In this document: piece after piece, positions 1-8,030 of the stretch
How positions within the stretch are numbered: position 1 is the stretch's first letter
Layout of the letters: each line of letters begins with the position of its first letter
Assembly (NCBI GenBank): GCA_964497135.1
Contig: CAZCDO010000151.1
Span: 1 to 10,199, forward strand
Direction of reading: 5' to 3'
DNA: 10,199 nt
DNA from: CAIJXV01 sp964497135
GTDB lineage: Bacteria > Verrucomicrobiota > Kiritimatiellia > CAIKKV01 > CAIJXV01
The notes under the pieces: generated by a model
Told to the model about the DNA's origin: nothing
Seen by the model: only the letters and a program-made list of their open reading frames with translations
Databases searched by the model: none
Position numbers and translations under genes: made by a program

Positions 1-3000
1 GGACCCCGCCGACTGATGGGTCCACACGATGGAGTTCGTCAGCGATCCCTTGTCCCATTTTTCGCTGACTCTGGGCACCAAGATCTTGACCCCGGCAATT
101 TTGAAGTCAGCCGACTGGCCGAACAGGTTTTCGGGATCGAGAACCGACTTCACCCGGATCCGGGCATAGCGGGTCGGCAGGGGGGGGACGGTCCAGACAT
201 ATTGGTTGGTGAAGGGGGTATCCTGGCTGGCCACCGGCAACAGGGTGATTGGAATCCAGCCCACTCCGCTGTTGGTGGAGTAATCGATGTTGACCTCCGA
301 CCCGGCTCCCGCCGCCAGCCAGCGGATCGTGTAGGGCGTGTTCATCAGCCAGTTCGTTCCTCCGGCCGGATCCAGCAAGGTGATATCGGCGACGGTGAAC
401 TCCTCGGAAAGACCCACCAGCGCCGGATCGGAATTGGACGTGATCCGCAGGACCCCCAACGGGGTGGGATTGACATTGACCTGCCAGAGATAACTGTTTG
501 CCCCGGCCACATTGGGAGCCGCGTTGGTTATCACAACAAACGGCCCAGCCGGTCCGGTGGCTGAAAATTCAATCTTCACCGACGATCCCGCCCCCGCCGC
601 GACCCAACGGATATCGAAGCTATCGCCTTTCTTCCAGGCGGAAACCGAGGTGGGATCGGTGATGACAATGCCCGCCAGGATGAAGGGATTATCGGACACG
701 TCGGCTCCGAAACCGGCCAGGGATTGCACCCGGATCCGGGCCGTCTCGGAAACCCAGTTGGCATAATAGCCGGGCGTCCGATTCGTAGAGGCCCAACTGA
801 ACGTGTTGCTCGTTCCTCCCAACCCCGCATGACCGAAAACGATGTTTCGGCTATAATTACTGCCGTCCTGAGAGAGATCGATGACCACGGTATTCAGGTT
901 TCGCGCCGCTTCCCAGCGAATGAGGTTGGTCCGTCCGATGTACCACTTCTCCCCGCCGTTCGGCACCGTCACATTGAAACGCCACTTGATCTCGAAATCG
1001 CTATCCGACATGTCCCAGATGGTGGAATCGTTTAAATCGCTGATCTTGATCCGGACGTGATATTCCTCATCGTCCGTTGCCGACCCGGGCGGAGTCCACA
1101 CATAACTGCCGAGATTGCTGACGCCGGCGGCGATCAGCGCCCAATTGGTTCCGCTATCGGTAGACCATTCGATCGCCAGGTTATGACTCACGGCCCCCTC
1201 GGTTACCCACCGAATCGTCTGGGGATACCCCACAATCCAGGAATGCTCACCCAGTTCTTGACCATTCGGCGACGTCACCACCAGACGTCCAACGGAATGA
1301 GCCAGGTCCACCTGGTCGAGTTCCACCGGTTCGCTCCCCTCGGAATGGAGGAAGGCCTTGAATTTAAAGACCCCGCCGGTATTGGGGTGGAACTGCTCGC
1401 GCAGTTCGCCGATATGGGTGTTCACTTCCGTCGCATCGTCGGCCACTTCATAGCCGAAGACGTTGGCGTCCTGCCAGGTGGAGTCCCAATAATACCAGTT
1501 CGTCCCATTGTTACCGGAAACGAAATAGCGCATGCTCCCCTGGTTCAACGGCCCCACGGTTTCAGAAAAACGCGTCAGGCGGCCGGGAAACACGAATCCG
1601 TCATTCGGAACCACCCAGGGATGGTCTGTGGGATAGCCGGAAGCATCCACCCAAATCCCATGCAGGCGGGGCGTCCACCGGTAATCTTCGGTCGCCAGCA
1701 CGACTTGGTATTGGAAATTACGATTCAACCCGATCACCCCGGCCAGCGCACTCCCTTCCGCTGAGGTAAAATAGGTGTTCGGCGTGCCATCCGGACCGAT
1801 GAAGTCGCCTTGAGGATCCGGATTCCAAGACCGGGCCTGGAATTTGAGCGTCGCCGCCCCGGCCAGGTAATGATCCCACATTTCCCCCGCGTTAAGAGCC
1901 CGTGCGGTTAATGCCACTTCGTCAATCCGCCCGCCGAAATCGCCGCCGTTAATGCGGTCCAGTCCGATGCGCAGCTCGGATGCCGAATTGACCAACGCGC
2001 CCGGCAACACCTCCTTGCCGCGGGCAATCCCATTGACATAGAGGCGCACGGAACTCCCGTCATATACCCCGGCCAGATGCGCCCATTGACCCGCTCGAAA
2101 CGGTTCAAAGTCCGTTGCGGATGACCCATTAACCCAGAAGTAATAACGTCCATCCGCGTCAGCCCCCAATCGGAAGCCCGCCGACCCATCACTCTTGTCG
2201 ATCACCATGAAATCACGGGACAGCGTCGGCTTGATCCAAGCCTCAAGGGTGAACTGCGGCGGTTCCAGCCGGGCATCGTCGGCGACGGCAATGCGCTGAT
2301 CGGACCCTGCGGTGAAAGCCACGCAATTGCTGAATTTTCCTGCGTTGTCCAGCATCGCGCCGGTCACCACTCCGGTATGCCCATTACCGGTCACATCGGC
2401 AACTGCTCCGAGACTGATGGCATTCAACGGCCAAAGCGCGCGCAGATCGGGATCCGCTCCAGGCTGAAGGGGCTGGGAATAGAGGCCGTCTGTGATCCAC
2501 CCCAGTCTTTCCCAGATGGCGGAGCGATCAACTTGAATCGGCGCCCCCGTAAACCTCGCAGGAGTCCGGGTATCGAACCCGGCCGCCGCCTGTTCCGCAA
2601 TTTCCGCATCGGTCAACGCCCGGGTAAAGATCACGACTTCATCGATACGCCCCTTGTAAAAGACATTCCGTGAACCCATTTTTGCGAGAAATCCGCCGGC
2701 ATCCCCTGGGCTTGGATAGGAATCGCCGATCTCCAGGGTTTTGATCCGCAAGCCGTCCAGGAAAAGATGCATCTGGGCGCCGTCGCGAACCCCGGCGAGA
2801 TGGTGCCAAAGTCCATCGTTCAAGCCGCGACGGTCAGAAACGATGACCTTGGGCGTCGATCCATTGCTCAGAACAAACGCCACGCGCCCCGTGCTCGGCG
2901 TCGCCGTACCGTCGCTGTTCAGCTCCAACGCCAGGTAGGGGGCTATGTCGCTCTGATAGGTGGACAGGATCGCACAGCGGTTGGTGGCGGTGGATTGATA

Positions 3001-5610
3001 CCACGCTTCCACGACAAAATCATCCGACCCCACCGGAATCGGCAGGGAAATGGCATCCAAATTGCCGTCAAATGACCCACACCGCGCACCCACTTTCGCA
3101 TCCCCCACCGGTTGGGCATTGTCCAGCGGAATTCCGTGGTTACCGAAACCGGAGATATCTTTCACGGAATCGCTTGACGTCCAGCTTTCCTCATCCAGAT
3201 GCCAGATGGCTGAGAAACCGCTAAAAGCCAATTCGTTCAGATTGGCCGGCCCGCGGGCGTAAAGATCCAAAGCGCCCATTTCATCGCCCACCCAACGGGT
3301 CCGATCAAAACTGCCCTTTGATATTTCCACCCAAGTGTCATCCACGATCTTACTGCTGTTATTATAAGTCACCGTCACCGAATCCACCGCCGGGGTGGAC
3401 AACCCGTCGCTCTCCATATAGACCCGATATTGGAAATACCGCTGAATCTGGGACGGCGACGCCCCATTGGGATCGTCGAAATAGGCCGCCGGATTAATGC
3501 CACCCGGCCCGACAAACGGGGTCGTCGGAGGATCGGTGTTTCCCGACCGGACCTGCAACCGAACCCGCCCGCCAATTCGAGCCCGCCCCAAAGTGTAATT
3601 GGCCTCGATTTCACCGGGCGAAAGCGTTCGGCTATAGATGGCCAACTCGTCGATCTGTCCCTCAAAGAAATCGTCATTCGCCTCGCCGACAGCCAGGGTC
3701 AGGTTGGTGGTCAGAGATTCAGCGGCAACGACGATATGATTCCAGCCCGGACCCAATTGGGGGACCAAGCGCCCATTGACGTAAATCGAAACCGGAGCGT
3801 CATACCCCGTCGCCACAATCATGCGATTGGAAAGCGATAGATATCGGACATTGTCCACCAACTCCATCAGACCATCGATCGGGTTCTCCGCTTTCAACCA
3901 GAATTCGATCGATTGAACCTGCAAGTCGGTCGGCAGGGCAATCGAGGCGCGCGTCGTGGAGCCGTTGAAGAGTGCGGCGCGGGTACCGAGTTTGGGTGAA
4001 GTGGAATATTGTTCGGGCGAGGGCGGCGTGGAGACGCGCCCTTTGCCGGACGAATCGCCCCAATTTCCGTTCAAATGCCAGAGGCCTTCCAATCCCTGAA
4101 CCCCCGCCCCTAATTCCGGCGCAACACTCCATTCAATCTTGTCCCAAGACCCACCCCCGTTATCGTAGACCGGGGATGTAAACTGACCTTGAGTATAATA
4201 CCCGCCATTGGGTTGTTTAGCCAACCCGAGATAGGGGGTACCGGGTCGGGCCGGCGAGTTGGTCACATTCCCGGCAAAATCCCCTTGCAGAAAATCGATA
4301 TAGGTGTTTCTTAGCTGATACGTGCGATCCTTGAACCAGGCAATCGAGCTGAGATTTGGAGCCAACAAACGGTCGCTGGTCGCATCCAATAAAGTCCGCA
4401 CTTGAACATATTGATGGGTCACATCGAAACCTGTAGTATTCGTAACCAGATTATTGCCCGCTTTGAAATAGCTATTGGTCGTCCCATCCGGTCCGACAAA
4501 ATCAGTGACGAACTCAGGAGTCGCCGAGGACCGGATTTGACTGTATGGGGGATCCCATAACCTCTGCGAGTTGGCCGATAATAAATACACTTCGTTGGAA
4601 GAAAGCGGACGATTAAAAACCATCAAATCATTCATCATGAAATTGCCTTGGTAGGTCGCCACCGCAAAGCCATTGATCATTCCAACCCCGATTGGAACTG
4701 GCTGAGTGAAGTCTTCGAATGTTCCCAAATCATAAACGGTTGAACTGTTCACCTTGTTTCCATTGATATAAATCATGGGCAGACCGCCGTTGATATTTTT
4801 ATCGATTACGGTCATCAAAAAACACCATTGCCCGGTAACAATTGATCCAGCGGGGGTCTGAACCCGTTTAAAAATACTAGGAGCATATTCCGTCTGGAAA
4901 CCGGCTAGAATTGTGCCACTGCCATTCTGCATAATAAAAAAACCGGCATAGCCCGCTTTATACATGCCGAGAAAAGCGTCGTTCACCCTGATTCGCAGAG
5001 GCTTAACCCACATGCCGATGCTGAACCCCGATGTGGTTCTGATCAAATTGGAATTAGCCAGATAGAGCGCATCCACTGAGGTGTTAATCGCTGGAAAATA
5101 TCCGGCATATTCAGTCTTTTTTCCGGGGGAGGTAAAGCCCACGTTTCCCGCAGCCAGCCCAAATTTGCCACTCACCCGGTCCAGCCAGCTATCGTTATTC
5201 ATGGGATAAAACGCCACGAGATTTCTCGTCAGGGGATCCTTGGGGTTCGTTGCCCGGACATTAAAATTGCGCCAGGCCCCGACCGATCCCCCATCGATAA
5301 TTCCCGATATGTAATACCCTGCGCTGGGAAACAGGCTTCCCAATTTGGCCAGCGTAATGCTGTTATCCGGGCCGAGTGCCAATTGGGTTCGCGTCGCCGT
5401 GTTGCTGAGATAATCTAAGAACGAAAATTGGGTCCATTGTTCCGGCTGAAGTTTGAGTCGGGCAACTCCGTTGCTCACTTCGATCTTGACCGGATCGGAC
5501 ACCGTGTACTGCCCCGGGACGTTGAACGTCCAGGAATTGGTGGCGGTGGCTCCGGCGGACAACACCAGCCCGGCGAAGGTGAGTAGAAGACAGGCAATCC
5601 ATTTTTTCAT
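1..5610 (-). CDS. Giant secreted LamG / Kre9-KNH repeat surface protein (3' end beyond window)
   Basis: The frame is open from the ATG at 5610 to the window edge, 1870 codons without a stop in the parts I translated; the C-terminus lies outside. The N-terminus (MKKWIACLLLTFAGLVLSAG, then ATA before TNSW) is a typical Sec signal peptide, probably cut after residue 23, with no lipobox. Four LamG (concanavalin A-like) domains follow at about residues 130-345, 503-672, 795-1010 and 1055-1250, each ending in a signature such as GRIDEVVIFTRALTDAEI. A second module starting FVGPDGT or similar recurs near 367-420, 690-745 and 1262-1325. From about 1443 there are repeats starting VTSPNGQE or VTVPNGGEKW with IRW and a terminal RIRV motif, spaced about 100 residues (near 1443, 1545, 1645, 1743, 1838), resembling the Kre9/KNH-like Ser-Thr-rich family. 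The protein is likely exported and involved in adhesion or carbohydrate binding (inference); no catalytic domain is visible. A C-terminal sorting signal, if any, is off the window. Confidence 0.93.
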   Translation of the reverse strand, partial: MKKWIACLLLTFAGLVLSAGATATNSWTFNVPGQYTVSDPVKIEVSNGVARLKLQPEQWTQFSFLDYLSNTATRTQLALGPDNSITLAKLGSLFPSAGYYISGIIDGGSVGAWRNFNVRATNPKDPLTRNLVAFYPMNNDSWLDRVSGKFGLAAGNVGFTSPGKKTEYAGYFPAINTSVDALYLANSNLIRTTSGFSIGMWVKPLRIRVNDAFLGMYKAGYAGFFIMQNGSGTILAGFQTEYAPSIFKRVQTPAGSIVTGQWCFLMTVIDKNINGGLPMIYINGNKVNSSTVYDLGTFEDFTQPVPIGVGMINGFAVATYQGNFMMNDLMVFNRPLSSNEVYLLSANSQRLWDPPYSQIRSSATPEFVTDFVGPDGTTNSYFKAGNNLVTNTTGFDVTHQYVQVRTLLDATSDRLLAPNLSSIAWFKDRTYQLRNTYIDFLQGDFAGNVTNSPARPGTPYLGLAKQPNGGYYTQGQFTSPVYDNGGGSWDKIEWSVAPELGAGVQGLEGLWHLNGNWGDSSGKGRVSTPPSPEQYSTSPKLGTRAALFNGSTTRASIALPTDLQVQSIEFWLKAENPIDGLMELVDNVRYLSLSNRMIVATGYDAPVSIYVNGRLVPQLGPGWNHIVVAAESLTTNLTLAVGEANDDFFEGQIDELAIYSRTLSPGEIEANYTLGRARIGGRVRLQVRSGNTDPPTTPFVGPGGINPAAYFDDPNGASPSQIQRYFQYRVYMESDGLSTPAVDSVTVTYNNSSKIVDDTWVEISKGSFDRTRWVGDEMGALDLYARGPANLNELAFSGFSAIWHLDEESWTSSDSVKDISGFGNHGIPLDNAQPVGDAKVGARCGSFDGNLDAISLPIPVGSDDFVVEAWYQSTATNRCAILSTYQSDIAPYLALELNSDGTATPSTGRVAFVLSNGSTPKVIVSDRRGLNDGLWHHLAGVRDGAQMHLFLDGLRIKTLEIGDSYPSPGDAGGFLAKMGSRNVFYKGRIDEVVIFTRALTDAEIAEQAAAGFDTRTPARFTGAPIQVDRSAIWERLGWITDGLYSQPLQPGADPDLRALWPLNAISLGAVADVTGNGHTGVVTGAMLDNAGKFSNCVAFTAGSDQRIAVADDARLEPPQFTLEAWIKPTLSRDFMVIDKSDGSAGFRLGADADGRYYFWVNGSSATDFEPFRAGQWAHLAGVYDGSSVRLYVNGIARGKEVLPGALVNSASELRIGLDRINGGDFGGRIDEVALTARALNAGEMWDHYLAGAATLKFQARSWNPDPQGDFIGPDGTPNTYFTSAEGSALAGVIGLNRNFQYQVVLATEDYRWTPRLHGIWVDASGYPTDHPWVVPNDGFVFPGRLTRFSETVGPLNQGSMRYFVSGNNGTNWYYWDSTWQDANVFGYEVADDATEVNTHIGELREQFHPNTGGVFKFKAFLHSEGSEPVELDQVDLAHSVGRLVVTSPNGQELGEHSWIVGYPQTIRWVTEGAVSHNLAIEWSTDSGTNWALIAAGVSNLGSYVWTPPGSATDDEEYHVRIKISDLNDSTIWDMSDSDFEIKWRFNVTVPNGGEKWYIGRTNLIRWEAARNLNTVVIDLSQDGSNYSRNIVFGHAGLGGTSNTFSWASTNRTPGYYANWVSETARIRVQSLAGFGADVSDNPFILAGIVITDPTSVSAWKKGDSFDIRWVAAGAGSSVKIEFSATGPAGPFVVITNAAPNVAGANSYLWQVNVNPTPLGVLRITSNSDPALVGLSEEFTVADITLLDPAGGTNWLMNTPYTIRWLAAGAGSEVNIDYSTNSGVGWIPITLLPVASQDTPFTNQYVWTVPPLPTRYARIRVKSVLDPENLFGQSADFKIAGVKILVPRVSEKWDKGSLTNSIVWTHQSAGS

Positions 5611-5615
5611 AAAGG

Positions 5616-5619
5616 CCTC
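5616..5619 (-). promoter_or_regulatory. Ribosome binding site of the LamG surface-protein gene
   Basis: On the minus strand GAGG lies 5 bases before the ATG at 5608-5610. This short Shine-Dalgarno match supports that ATG as the start, as does the signal peptide that begins there. Confidence 0.55.
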
Positions 5620-5649
5620 ATCAGGTGAGAGATATTGCAAGGAAACTGT

Positions 5650-5687
5650 ATCATATCAGGATAAAAAAGATGTTAACAAAATGTCAA
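5650..5687 (-). promoter_or_regulatory. Sigma70-like promoter of the LamG surface-protein gene
   Basis: On the minus strand a perfect TTGACA (5682-5687) is followed after 18 bases by TATCCT (5658-5663, four of six consensus bases). Slightly further down is TGATATGAT (5650-5658), an extended -10 with a five-of-six hexamer. Either -10 would start transcription some 30-40 bases before the ATG at 5610. The stretch is AT-rich, unlike the flanking repeats. Which -10 is used cannot be decided from sequence alone. Confidence 0.5.
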
Positions 5688-5713
5688 ATCTTTTTAAGTC
5701 GAAACGAATGGAT

Positions 5714-5935
5714 TCTCACGCAAAGCCGCGGAGGACGCAAAGAGTTTCAGAGAGTCTGCGCGAAGAGCCGCCCCGCCACGGGCCGGGGTTTCGCGCAGGC
5801 GTTTTCTGTCCGCTACCGTTTCGCTAAACACCGGGGAACCGGACGCGTGACGCACGATCCCGTTTCGGGAGCGCTCGTCGCGCGGCCCTACTTTTCCGCC
5901 TCTATCCTCCGCGATCTCTGCGCCTCCGCGTGAGA
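5714..5935. repeat. Repeat unit 1 of tandem array (CTCACGC...GCGTGAG ends)
   Basis: First complete unit of an array with a period of about 240 bp. It opens with TCTCACGCAAAGCCGCGGAG and closes with GCGCCTCCGCGTGAGA, an imperfect terminal inverted repeat. Inside are two hairpin-capable segments: TGCGCGAA...TTTCGCGCA at 5757-5797, and an arm pair meeting at CCCG TTT CGGG around 5844-5884. The short open frames on both strands here are by-products of the repeat. A 19-bp spacer (5936-5954) precedes the next unit. Confidence 0.85.
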
Positions 5936-5954
5936 CATCCCCTCCCCGATGATC

Positions 5955-6173
5955 CTCACGCAAAGCCGCGGAGGACGCAAAGAGTTTCAGAGAGCCTGCG
6001 CGAAGAGCCGCCCCGAGACGGGCCGGGGTTTCGCGCAGACGTTTTCTCTCCGCAACCGTTTCACTAAACAGGGACACCGGGCGCGTGACGCACGATCCCG
6101 TTTCGGGAGCGCTCGTCGCGCGGCCCTACTTTTCCGCCTCTATCCTCCGCGATCTCTGCGCCTCCGCGTGAGA
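5955..6173. repeat. Repeat unit 2 of tandem array
   Basis: Second complete unit, offset 240 bp from unit 1 at its left end. It differs from unit 1 only by scattered substitutions and a 2-bp length difference in the central part (about 6014-6082). The right half, the following spacer and the start of unit 3 repeat exactly: 5844-6010 equals 6082-6248 by eye, 167 bp. Such identity points to a recent tandem duplication. Confidence 0.85.
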
Positions 6174-6192
6174 CATCCCCTCCCCGATGATC

Positions 6193-6327
6193 CTCACGCA
6201 AAGCCGCGGAGGACGCAAAGAGTTTCAGAGAGCCTGCGCGAAGAGCCGTCCCGCCACGGGCCGGGGTTTCGCGCAGACGTCTTGCGGTCTAAACGGAAAC
6301 CTGGCGCGTGACGCACGATCCCGTTTC
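6193..6327. repeat. Repeat unit 3, truncated on the right
   Basis: The left end matches units 1 and 2, including the TGCGCGAA...TTTCGCGCA hairpin segment. After that the middle is altered (a CTTGCGGTCTAAACGG stretch replaces the usual one), and homology stops right after CGATCCCGTTTC near 6327. The missing right half is replaced by the 75-bp inverted repeat that follows. Confidence 0.75.
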
Positions 6328-6330
6328 TGC

Positions 6331-6405
6331 AATGTGGGAGGCGCGCTCCGCCGCGCCGATTCCCCCCATACACAGGTCGGCGCGACGGAGCGCCCCTCCC
6401 ACATT
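6331..6405. repeat. 75-bp near-perfect inverted repeat between units 3 and 4
   Basis: Two 29-base arms, 6331-6359 (begins AATGTGGGAGGCGCGCTCCG) and 6377-6405 (ends CGCCCCTCCCACATT), pair at 27 of 29 positions around a 17-base loop (6360-6376). It resembles a REP/MITE-type palindrome. It carries no thymidine tract, so it is not a canonical intrinsic terminator. It sits precisely where unit 3 breaks off and is followed by about 32 bp of AT-rich sequence before unit 4 resumes. Confidence 0.85.
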
Positions 6406-6437
6406 CCCAATCAACAACCAACAACTATTTTCGCGCC

Positions 6438-6611
6438 GCGCGAAGAGCCGCCCCGCCACGGGCCGGGGTTTCGCGCAGACGTTTTCTATCGGCTCGGGGG
6501 TCGCTAAAAACACCGGGAAACCGGCCGCGCGGTGCACGATCACGCCCCGTGAGCGCTCACCACGCGGCCTTGACCCCTCCCCCTCCGCGACCTCTGCGCC
6601 TCTGCGTGAGA
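6438..6611. repeat. Repeat unit 4, lacking its left end
   Basis: Starts abruptly inside the unit at GCGCGAAGAGCCGCCCCG and runs to the terminal CTCTGCGTGAGA. It is more diverged from units 1-3 in its centre (GGCCGCGCGGTGCACGATCA replaces the GGACGCGTGACGCACGATCC version). Units 3 and 4 together could be one older copy split by the 75-bp palindrome and partly deleted, or two separately truncated copies. Confidence 0.75.
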
Positions 6612-6618
6612 CCCGCTC

Positions 6619-6639
6619 TTCCCCGGCGGGTGTTCGCCG
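6619..6639. repeat. Short 21-bp repeat, copy A (hairpin CGGCG...CGCCG)
   Basis: This 21-bp stretch just outside unit 4 recurs exactly at 8155-8175. It contains a small stem CGGCG/CGCCG around GGTGTT. It lies 24 bases downstream of the deacetylase-like gene's stop codon but has no T-run, so I do not call it a terminator. Confidence 0.6.
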
Positions 6640-6662
6640 CATGGCCCGCTCCGCGCCCCATC

Positions 6663-8030
6663 TCATCCTCCCCGAAACGGCGGCCGACCTACCTCAAAAT
6701 TCCGCCACGCGCCGGGATCCCCACTCTTCCCCGCCATCGCCGCCCGCACCAGATTCGCCATCTCCCGCGCCGCCACATAATGGAGCTGCCATTTCACCCC
6801 ATCATTGTAACGCCGTTGTAAATCGCGATGAAAATCCACCAACCGTCCGTCGGTAAACAAGGACCGGCTTCCCGGATCGAAGCCATGGGTGTGCACCTTC
6901 ACGAAAATCCATTCCGGCCGGCCGATCACATGAATCCCTTGCCGGACCCATAAATCCACCCGATCCGGCGTCGGCGGATTAACTCCGGTCAACGCCGCAT
7001 TCTCCAGCCGGGGCAGGATCCCCCATTTGCGACGTTTCCAGTTCACTCCCAATGGGCCTTGGACAATCAGAAGATCGGATTCTGTCTCGCGCAAAGGCGC
7101 AGAGAGCGCGGAGGGAGATATCCAGAAAGCCGCGCGGTGAGTCCCGTCTCGGAGTCGGGATGCACCGCGCAGCGGGTCTCCATTTACCTGCGATGGCTCA
7201 CAAACCGTATCCTCTGCCTGACCTCCAGGAACAACCGGCGTGCCCATTTGTTGGCGGGATGCTTCAAACCGACAAGAAATGGGCGCGCCATCGATGGATT
7301 GCTCTTCCTTGGCGACCTCCGCGGCTTTGCGTGAGAAGTTCTGAATCCCGGCTCCAACCGCCTCCACGCTGCAAAGGACACCGGAATCCGCCCCTCTCGG
7401 CCGCCCGCCGCGATCCCGGGCGAGGTAGAGCGCGTTGACCATCCGCGGCTGGGTCGGTGAAGGCGCGGAGGGGAAGGTGAAATCGGCATAACAGCCGGTT
7501 TCAGCCAACACTGTCAACTCATCGTTCACCCCGCACCAATCGCCATCCGGCCGGGAATTGCACAATGCCCAATTGCCGTGGATAAATCCATACCGGATCC
7601 GACCGGCGGCATCCGACCCCAATAATCCGTATTCACGGCGCAGGAGATCGCGGAATTCGTTCAGTTGGGCGGTCAGGCCGGCCGCGGTATCGTTCCGGTG
7701 ATGTAGATGGATTTCAACTTCACCCAATCCGGCCCGACAGGCTTCCGCCAGCGGGGTTAAGCATTCCGGCTCGGACTCTTCGGCGGGATAAAAAAAGGTG
7801 TGCCGCGGGGTTTGTCCATCCGCATCGCGAAAGGGCACCATCGCCTCCCGGTAGCGCTGGAGCCAGTCCCGCACCGCCGGACCGCGTCGGGCGGCATCGG
7901 GCTCCCCATGGACCGGCTCGAAATGGTCCACCAGGCAAAAAATCAGATGGCGCAGTCCGGAAGTCTGCGGCGGACGCCGCAGGACCGAGGCCATATAGCC
8001 GGGGAGCCATTGATCGATTGCTTTGAACAT
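6663..8030 (-). CDS. Polysaccharide-deacetylase-like (NodB-fold) protein carrying an in-frame repeat insertion
   Basis: 455 residues from ATG 8030 to TGA 6663. An in-frame TGA at 8091-8093 and no other start codon between fix this ATG. The host sequence has motifs typical of NodB-like deacetylase relatives: LVDHFEP near residues 33-39 (D35), EIHLHHRNDT at 106-115, FIHGNW at 149-154, CGVNDELTVLAETGCYADF at 166-184, and FVKVHTHG at 376-383. The Asp and His residues could form the metal site; this is inference by analogy, and the substrate is unknown. There is no signal peptide or membrane segment, so it is probably cytoplasmic. Residues about 232-315 are encoded by a repeat element (7085-7336); without it the protein would be about 371 residues, reading smoothly from VEAVGAG into SDLLIVQGPLG. 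No Shine-Dalgarno is visible before the ATG (a C-rich run instead). The gene may be functional with a linker insertion or a decaying copy. Confidence 0.8.
   Translation of the reverse strand: MFKAIDQWLPGYMASVLRRPPQTSGLRHLIFCLVDHFEPVHGEPDAARRGPAVRDWLQRYREAMVPFRDADGQTPRHTFFYPAEESEPECLTPLAEACRAGLGEVEIHLHHRNDTAAGLTAQLNEFRDLLRREYGLLGSDAAGRIRYGFIHGNWALCNSRPDGDWCGVNDELTVLAETGCYADFTFPSAPSPTQPRMVNALYLARDRGGRPRGADSGVLCSVEAVGAGIQNFSRKAAEVAKEEQSIDGAPISCRFEASRQQMGTPVVPGGQAEDTVCEPSQVNGDPLRGASRLRDGTHRAAFWISPSALSAPLRETESDLLIVQGPLGVNWKRRKWGILPRLENAALTGVNPPTPDRVDLWVRQGIHVIGRPEWIFVKVHTHGFDPGSRSLFTDGRLVDFHRDLQRRYNDGVKWQLHYVAAREMANLVRAAMAGKSGDPGAWRNFEVGRPPFRGG
7085..7336. mobile_element. 252-bp repeat element inserted in frame in the deacetylase-like gene
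   Basis: The segment begins TCTCGCGCAAAGGCGCAGAG and ends GCGGCTTTGCGTGAGA. These ends are inverted copies of each other and match the ends of the units at 5714-6611. Its length, 252 bp, is a multiple of three, so the host frame continues through as 84 extra residues (SRKAAEVAKEEQ... to ...SALSAPLRET). The core differs from the array units and contains two hairpins: 7132-7146 with 7156-7170 (13 of 15 pairs) and 7242-7252 with 7274-7284 (10 of 11). It encodes no transposase, so any mobility would be in trans. TTCTG occurs on both sides (7080-7084, 7339-7343) but its status as target duplication is doubtful. Confidence 0.75.

Noticed and set aside
1057..1764. 235-codon open frame on the plus strand
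   Set aside because: It is an antisense shadow of the LamG/Kre9-KNH gene, whose minus-strand frame shows clear domain repeats and continuous coding sense.
2566..2582. Perfect T-arm-like hairpin on the minus strand (CCGGG TTCGATA CCCGG)
   Set aside because: No matching acceptor stem, anticodon arm or D arm is found at tRNA distances, and the bases encode a conserved end of LamG domain 3 in frame.
5714..6611. CRISPR array
   Set aside because: Units are about 240 bp and nearly identical throughout, with no short repeats separated by unique spacers and no cas genes.
6613..6662. Intrinsic terminator after the deacetylase-like gene
   Set aside because: A short GC stem exists (CGGCG/CGCCG) but no T-run follows it on the minus strand.
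5625..6666. Several open frames of 60-130 codons on both strands through the repeat array
   Set aside because: They repeat the same peptide (HAKPRRTQRV-like or its opposite strand) because the DNA repeats; they have no ribosome binding sites and such frames are a known annotation artefact of these repeats.
7080..7343. TTCTG on both sides of the in-gene element as a target-site duplication
   Set aside because: Removing the element plus one TTCTG (259 bp) would leave the host out of frame and create an early stop, while removing 7085-7336 exactly keeps the frame; a 5-bp match is also likely by chance.
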